This document shows, piece by piece, positions 52,394 through 55,750 of a DNA stretch of 55,750 bases. Each line of letters starts with the position of its first letter. Within the stretch, counting starts at the first letter, position 1. The DNA comes from an uncultured Clostridium sp. (GTDB lineage: Bacteria > Bacillota > Clostridia > TANB77 > CAG-508). The stretch covers positions 1 through 55,750 of the forward strand of contig USIO01000009.1 in assembly GCA_900554815.1 (NCBI GenBank), given 5' to 3'. A program made the position numbers and the translations under genes. The notes beneath the pieces were generated by a model. That model made no database searches. It saw nothing but the letters and a program-made list of their open reading frames with translations, and was not told where the DNA came from.

Positions 52394-53335
52394 CTATATC
52401 AAACAGATAACTTCAACTTTATCCTTCAAAAATCTTCTAGCCTCCTCTATGCAAATCTCATTACAAACAACTATATAATCAATATTACTATGAATACCAC
52501 TATCAACCATATAATTAATCCAATCTATAATACTAAAATCAGCAAAAGGCATTGGAAAAATATATGTATATGACTCTTTATCTTTTATGCAATATATTTC
52601 ATGCATATATCCTTTTACTCTATCAATATTTTCTCCAAATATATCAATTATTCTATTCTTCATATAATCTTTATCACTTATATTTCTAAAAATATCCCAT
52701 ACTTCTTTTTGATATAAAATTGTATAATTTTCACAATAACTTATATTTATAAATTTCGGATGGTTTCGGAGCCATTCATCTTCTATAAATATGATTACAC
52801 CTCTAAAATTATTTTTATTTCTATCTAATTCTTTATCTATATACTTTAGTTCTCTTGGTGTAATTTCTTTATACAAGAAATAAACTATGTAAGACCTTTT
52901 GTAATAATCTTCATCACTTTCTTTCCACAATCTCTTTTCTCTTGACATGACACCTATAAATCTATTACCTCTTTGAGTAAATGCATTAATATTACACCTC
53001 CAACTTGGCTCAAAGAACCATCCAGATAAGTGTACCTTACAAGAAACATCACTAATCCTTTCCATTCTTTTTTTATATGTTTCATCTCTATTTATATTTC
53101 TATAACCTAATCCTCTTTCATTCAAATAACTTTTACCTTTTCTACCTAATACAACTTTTCCATATAATCGTTCTATAAATTCACCTTTTGCTAAACTTGC
53201 TAATCTATTTTTGTAATAATACTCTGACTGATAAAATAATTTAACATTTTCATTTGTGATACTTCCATATTCCCCTAAAAAACCTATAAATTCAATATCT
53301 CTATCCCTTAAACATACTCTCTTTTCTTTTACCAC
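52394..53335 (-). CDS. Replication-relaxation-like winged-helix protein of the element
   Basis: This 313-residue protein begins with a winged helix (RDIEFIGFLGEYGSITNENVKLFY...YYKNRLASLAKGEFIERL...GRKGKSYL), then an alpha/beta part with aromatic-rich strands. The layout resembles replication-relaxation (Replic_Relax) proteins of plasmids and integrative elements. Two Cys/Trp-rich strands (VSCKVHLSGWFFEPSW) are unusual. It is probably part of the replication or transfer module with the genes to its right; the assignment is by pattern only. Confidence 0.55.
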   Translation of the reverse strand: MVKEKRVCLRDRDIEFIGFLGEYGSITNENVKLFYQSEYYYKNRLASLAKGEFIERLYGKVVLGRKGKSYLNERGLGYRNINRDETYKKRMERISDVSCKVHLSGWFFEPSWRCNINAFTQRGNRFIGVMSREKRLWKESDEDYYKRSYIVYFLYKEITPRELKYIDKELDRNKNNFRGVIIFIEDEWLRNHPKFINISYCENYTILYQKEVWDIFRNISDKDYMKNRIIDIFGENIDRVKGYMHEIYCIKDKESYTYIFPMPFADFSIIDWINYMVDSGIHSNIDYIVVCNEICIEEARRFLKDKVEVICLI

Positions 53336-53391
53336 TTAAATCACCTCCTGCCTTTTTTACATTTCTACCTATCTTCCAACTTACATTTTGG

Positions 53392-53431
53392 CGACAGAAG
53401 ACACAAGATTAACATCTTGTGCCCCCTGTCG
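53392..53431. other. Strong bipartite hairpin in the replication region (possible origin or transfer site)
   Basis: CGACAG pairs with CTGTCG and, inside it, CACAAGA with TCTTGTG, with a 6-nt loop and a small asymmetric interior loop. It is much more GC-rich than its surroundings and has no T tract. It lies in the 273-nt gap between two replication genes. Confidence 0.5.
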
Positions 53432-53542
53432 TCCTTCCATGTATTTATATGTATTTTCTGATATGTACTCCCTACCTATGTACAATTTTTTAGCATAAAA
53501 AGTATTCTTTTTGCCTTATTTTTAGGTATTTCTATGTCCACT

Positions 53543-53619
53543 AAAAAGTGTGATTTTCTTAAAGTCCCAAAAGTGTGACTAGTTGGATATTTTGAAATTA
53601 ATAAATAATCACACTTTTT
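53543..53619. repeat. Iteron-like AAAAGTGTGA repeats
   Basis: AAAAGTGTGA occurs at 53544-53553 and 53569-53578 in direct orientation and inverted as TCACACTTTT at 53609-53618, overlapping the stop of the RusA-like gene. Spacing is 25 nt and about 31 nt. A partial copy (AAAGTGTGA) is also near the left border (33809). Confidence 0.5.
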
Positions 53620-54232
53620 CAAAATATTCTTTTGGATTTATACTACAAATTTTTTGAATATTCCTTTTGTCTCCAATAAATATTTTTATATAATTTTCCT
53701 TGTCATTAATTCCTTCTAACATATAACTTACATATCTAATATTATCATCTGTAATAAGTCCACCATAAACAAACCCATTCAAAATATATCTTAAATCTCT
53801 ATTATCTATGTCCCAATTATCTCTTGGTACACTTACTTGTACTCTAATTATAACTTCTCTATTTACAAATAAACCTTTATACTTTTCTCCTATTGCTTGG
53901 CAAGTATTTTCTAATCTTTTATTGTTATATGGTGTTCTTACTGGTGGCAACAATTCATTAATCCTTATTTTTAGAATTTCATCTGAATATTTACTTTCAT
54001 ATTCACTTATTCCATCTTCTTTTCCTGGCAATGGTGAATCAACTATTAATGGTCTTTTTAATTTTATACATTTATATATTGCATTTCTAAATTGTTCTGT
54101 TTTGTATAAAACTTGATAAATATTGTGTTCATTTAAATCATCTTGCATATATGTTTTTGCAACATCTAAAAACTCATTTAATCTTTTTCTAAAATTATAT
54201 TTATCATATGTTTCAATTCTTTTTTCAAACAT
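53609..54232 (-). CDS. RusA-like Holliday junction resolvase (probable)
   Basis: This 207-residue protein has a helical N-terminal 90 residues and a C-terminal RusA-like part: INELLPPVRTPYNNKRLEN, VIIRVQVSVPRDNWDIDNRDLRYILNGF, ITDDNIRYVSYMLEG. The Asp-rich D-x-DNRD followed by TDDN places the four acids of RusA, which resolves Holliday junctions as a dimer. The N-terminal extension is unusual for RusA (about 120 residues). ATG 54232 follows AGGAGG. Confidence 0.6.
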   Translation of the reverse strand: MFEKRIETYDKYNFRKRLNEFLDVAKTYMQDDLNEHNIYQVLYKTEQFRNAIYKCIKLKRPLIVDSPLPGKEDGISEYESKYSDEILKIRINELLPPVRTPYNNKRLENTCQAIGEKYKGLFVNREVIIRVQVSVPRDNWDIDNRDLRYILNGFVYGGLITDDNIRYVSYMLEGINDKENYIKIFIGDKRNIQKICSINPKEYFEKV

Positions 54233-54415
54233 CTCTACCTCCTTACTTAGCTATTTTTACCATCATTTTTTGTTGGTTTGAAATTGATATTTAGCTAATT
54301 GTAAAATTAAAATAAATTACAATAATAAAGCAATAATCTTCAAACCGTTTATAATTTATATTCCATCACTATTAAATAGCTACATTTTTTTCTTTTTTAT
54401 ATTCTATAATCTTTT

Positions 54416-55270
54416 TTATTTGCATTGTATTCTATAGCACATATTAGATAATCTTGATATTATAGAATTTGGCGTTTCACATACTTTGTTTGGTATGCTT
54501 AGTCTCTCTTTTAGAGTTTCCATATTATAATTTGTTGTAATAATATATGGTAATTCATTTAATATTCTTTCATTAATTATTGTAAATAATTTAGCTAACA
54601 GCCAATCATTCATTGGTTCTACTCCTAAATTATCTATAACTAATAAATCTACTTTTGTATATAATTTTGTTAGTTCACTATCTGTATGATTATTATAAAA
54701 TTTAGCATACTTTTCTACTAATTCTGTTAATGTACCAAATATTATTGGTATATTTTCTTTCAATAATTCATTGCATATCGCCATTGATATATGTGTTTTT
54801 CCTGTTCCACTTTCTCCTTCAAATATAATACCATTTTTGAAATTTTTGAAATCTGATATAAATTTTTCTGCTGCTAATTTTGTTATTGAATTTTGTTCAT
54901 TCGTAATAAAATTTTCTAAAGTTTTTTGTTTAAACTGTGCTGTTATAAAATCTGTTCCATAATATTGCTTAATTTTTTTGTTTAATTCTTCTTTTCTAAA
55001 GTTCTCATATTGTATCATTAACTCTTTTTGTAACTTTTCTTTTACCTTATTTCTTTCTTCTATTGCTTGCTTACAATCACATTTTTCATTTTCTATAAAT
55101 ACATTTATTGTTTTGCTTATTGGGTTTAATACTCCTCTTGGCTTTAGAACTTTATTACAATACTTGCATCTTGTTACTTCAGGTATTTTTGTTTTTATAG
55201 AATATCCATTTTGCAAAATTTCATCTAGATTATATAAAATCTTTGATTTTTCCATAATTCTGCTTTGCAT
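54416..55270 (-). CDS. DnaC/IstB-like helicase-loader ATPase
   Basis: This protein of about 284 residues loads the replicative helicase at the element's origin. It has an N-terminal zinc-binding part (CKYCNKVLKPRG...CDCKQ), the AAA+ core with Walker A FEGESGTGKTHISMA at about 145, Walker B LLVIDNLGVEP and sensor I PYIITTNYNME. ATG 55270 has AAGGAGG at 8-nt spacing; the start region overlaps the initiator gene by about 41 nt, so both are co-translated. Confidence 0.85.
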   Translation of the reverse strand: MQSRIMEKSKILYNLDEILQNGYSIKTKIPEVTRCKYCNKVLKPRGVLNPISKTINVFIENEKCDCKQAIEERNKVKEKLQKELMIQYENFRKEELNKKIKQYYGTDFITAQFKQKTLENFITNEQNSITKLAAEKFISDFKNFKNGIIFEGESGTGKTHISMAICNELLKENIPIIFGTLTELVEKYAKFYNNHTDSELTKLYTKVDLLVIDNLGVEPMNDWLLAKLFTIINERILNELPYIITTNYNMETLKERLSIPNKVCETPNSIISRLSNMCYRIQCK

Positions 55271-55676
55271 AAATCCCACCTCCTTCTGTTTCTATTTCTT
55301 TTTTTAATTCTTTTTCTCTTTCTGTATACACATTTTTTCCTATTTTTGTGGATTCTTTTTTGCCTTTTATCCCTTTCTCCTGTAGGTTTTGATACTTATT
55401 CCAATTTTTAATTTTATACCCATATTCATCTTGCACTATCATGCTATATTCCTGGAAAATATCTAGTGCACTCTCGATACTTTTCTGATTTCTACCCATA
55501 TGATGTGCTAATGTTTCTATGGTAAAAAAATTGTTTTCGCTTATTTTTAAATAACCTCCAGATTCACAATTTGCTGCTATTGCTAAACAATTTATAAAAA
55601 TCACAATAAGTCTATCTCCATCTTTTAATCTTTTGATTTGTTTGATTTTTTCGTTGTCAAAAAAATTATTGTACAA
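55230..55676 (-). CDS. Phage-type replisome organizer / replication initiator, N-terminal domain
   Basis: The protein of about 148 residues begins YNNFFDNEKIKQIKRLKDGDRLIVIFINCLAIAANCESGGYL, then TIETLAHHMGRNQKSIESALDIFQEYSMI and KIKNWNKYQN, the pattern of the phage_rep_org_N winged-helix domain. The only common start codon is TTG 55676, but the frame upstream continues KRYWFKL, which belongs to the family N-terminus, without any ATG/GTG/TTG at proper distance from the AAGGAGG at about 55696. So the true start may be non-standard or damaged. The C-terminal tail is Lys/Glu-rich and short, without the usual DnaD domain. It overlaps the DnaC-like gene. Confidence 0.75.
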   Translation of the reverse strand: MYNNFFDNEKIKQIKRLKDGDRLIVIFINCLAIAANCESGGYLKISENNFFTIETLAHHMGRNQKSIESALDIFQEYSMIVQDEYGYKIKNWNKYQNLQEKGIKGKKESTKIGKNVYTEREKELKKEIETEGGGIYAKQNYGKIKDFI

Positions 55677-55724
55677 CTTAAACCAATATCTCTTTCCTCC
55701 TTGTATAATATATTTAGGTTTTTA

Positions 55725-55745
55725 AAAGGTTACCCATAAACCTTT
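55725..55745. promoter_or_regulatory. Inverted repeat upstream of the replication initiator (operator-like)
   Basis: AAAGGTT and AACCTTT are separated by 7 nt, about 50 nt before the initiator gene, a spacing typical of a repressor or initiator binding site. Confidence 0.45.
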
Positions 55746-55750
55746 ATATA

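Noticed and set aside
1..55750. CRISPR array, rRNA operon or complete tRNA genes
   Set aside because: No regularly spaced repeats with unique spacers, no rRNA-like conserved stretches and no complete cloverleaf were seen; only the tRNA 3' half at 33882-33923.

Overview
The window looks like a chromosomal segment of an AT-rich, Gram-positive-type anaerobe, probably an uncultured Clostridia-like Firmicute. Evidence: a four-subunit pyruvate:ferredoxin oxidoreductase, sortases with an LPxTG substrate, a PASTA-domain penicillin-binding protein, AGGAGG ribosome sites, no outer-membrane genes, and TAA/TAG/TGA all used as stops.

Layout. 1-1,700: a partial anchored LamG protein and a coiled-coil protein. 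2,094-5,146: porGDAB. 5,283-5,442: a long structured hairpin, possible ncRNA. 5,511-12,486: a cell-surface block with an M15 peptidase, a membrane-anchored cohesin-like protein, a dockerin-bearing glucosaminidase, two sortases and an LPKTG cohesin-like protein. 12,613-17,065: rsmA and a heterodimeric ABC exporter. 17,147-30,838: housekeeping genes (Na+/Ca2+ exchanger-like protein, PASTA PBP, purA, SDR, trmB, S66 peptidase, trmL, two small regulators, cytoplasmic alpha-amylase, yraN, dprA, comM). 30,957-33,687: an HNH-like protein followed by partly decayed genes. At 33,882-33,923 lies the 3' half of a tRNA-Met, read as an attachment site. From there to the right edge runs an integrated element: replication genes (phage-type initiator, DnaC-like loader, RusA-like and replication-relaxation-like proteins) and a defence cluster (type I restriction-modification, a GmrSD-like DUF262/DUF1524 protein, GIY-YIG and PD-(D/E)XK-like nucleases, an AbiL-like ATPase/RloB pair, an AAA_13 ATPase).

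The main discovery concerns translation. Seven genes (M15 peptidase, both ABC halves, PBP, SDR, comM, a DUF6076-like gene) are broken by +1 frameshifts, eight in all because comM has two. At every break the last in-frame codon is CGG, always continuing as CGGA or CGGT, and skipping the C gives a glycine codon and restores the family sequence. I checked every CGG/CCG trinucleotide in the window by eye: in roughly 17,000 codons CGG occurs in frame only nine times, eight of them at these breaks; the ninth is codon 14 of trmL, read in frame. The element beyond 33.9 kb has none. The genome may therefore use CGG as a +1 shift signal or CGGN as a four-base glycine codon. Sequencing error is the main alternative, but the constant codon phase argues against it.
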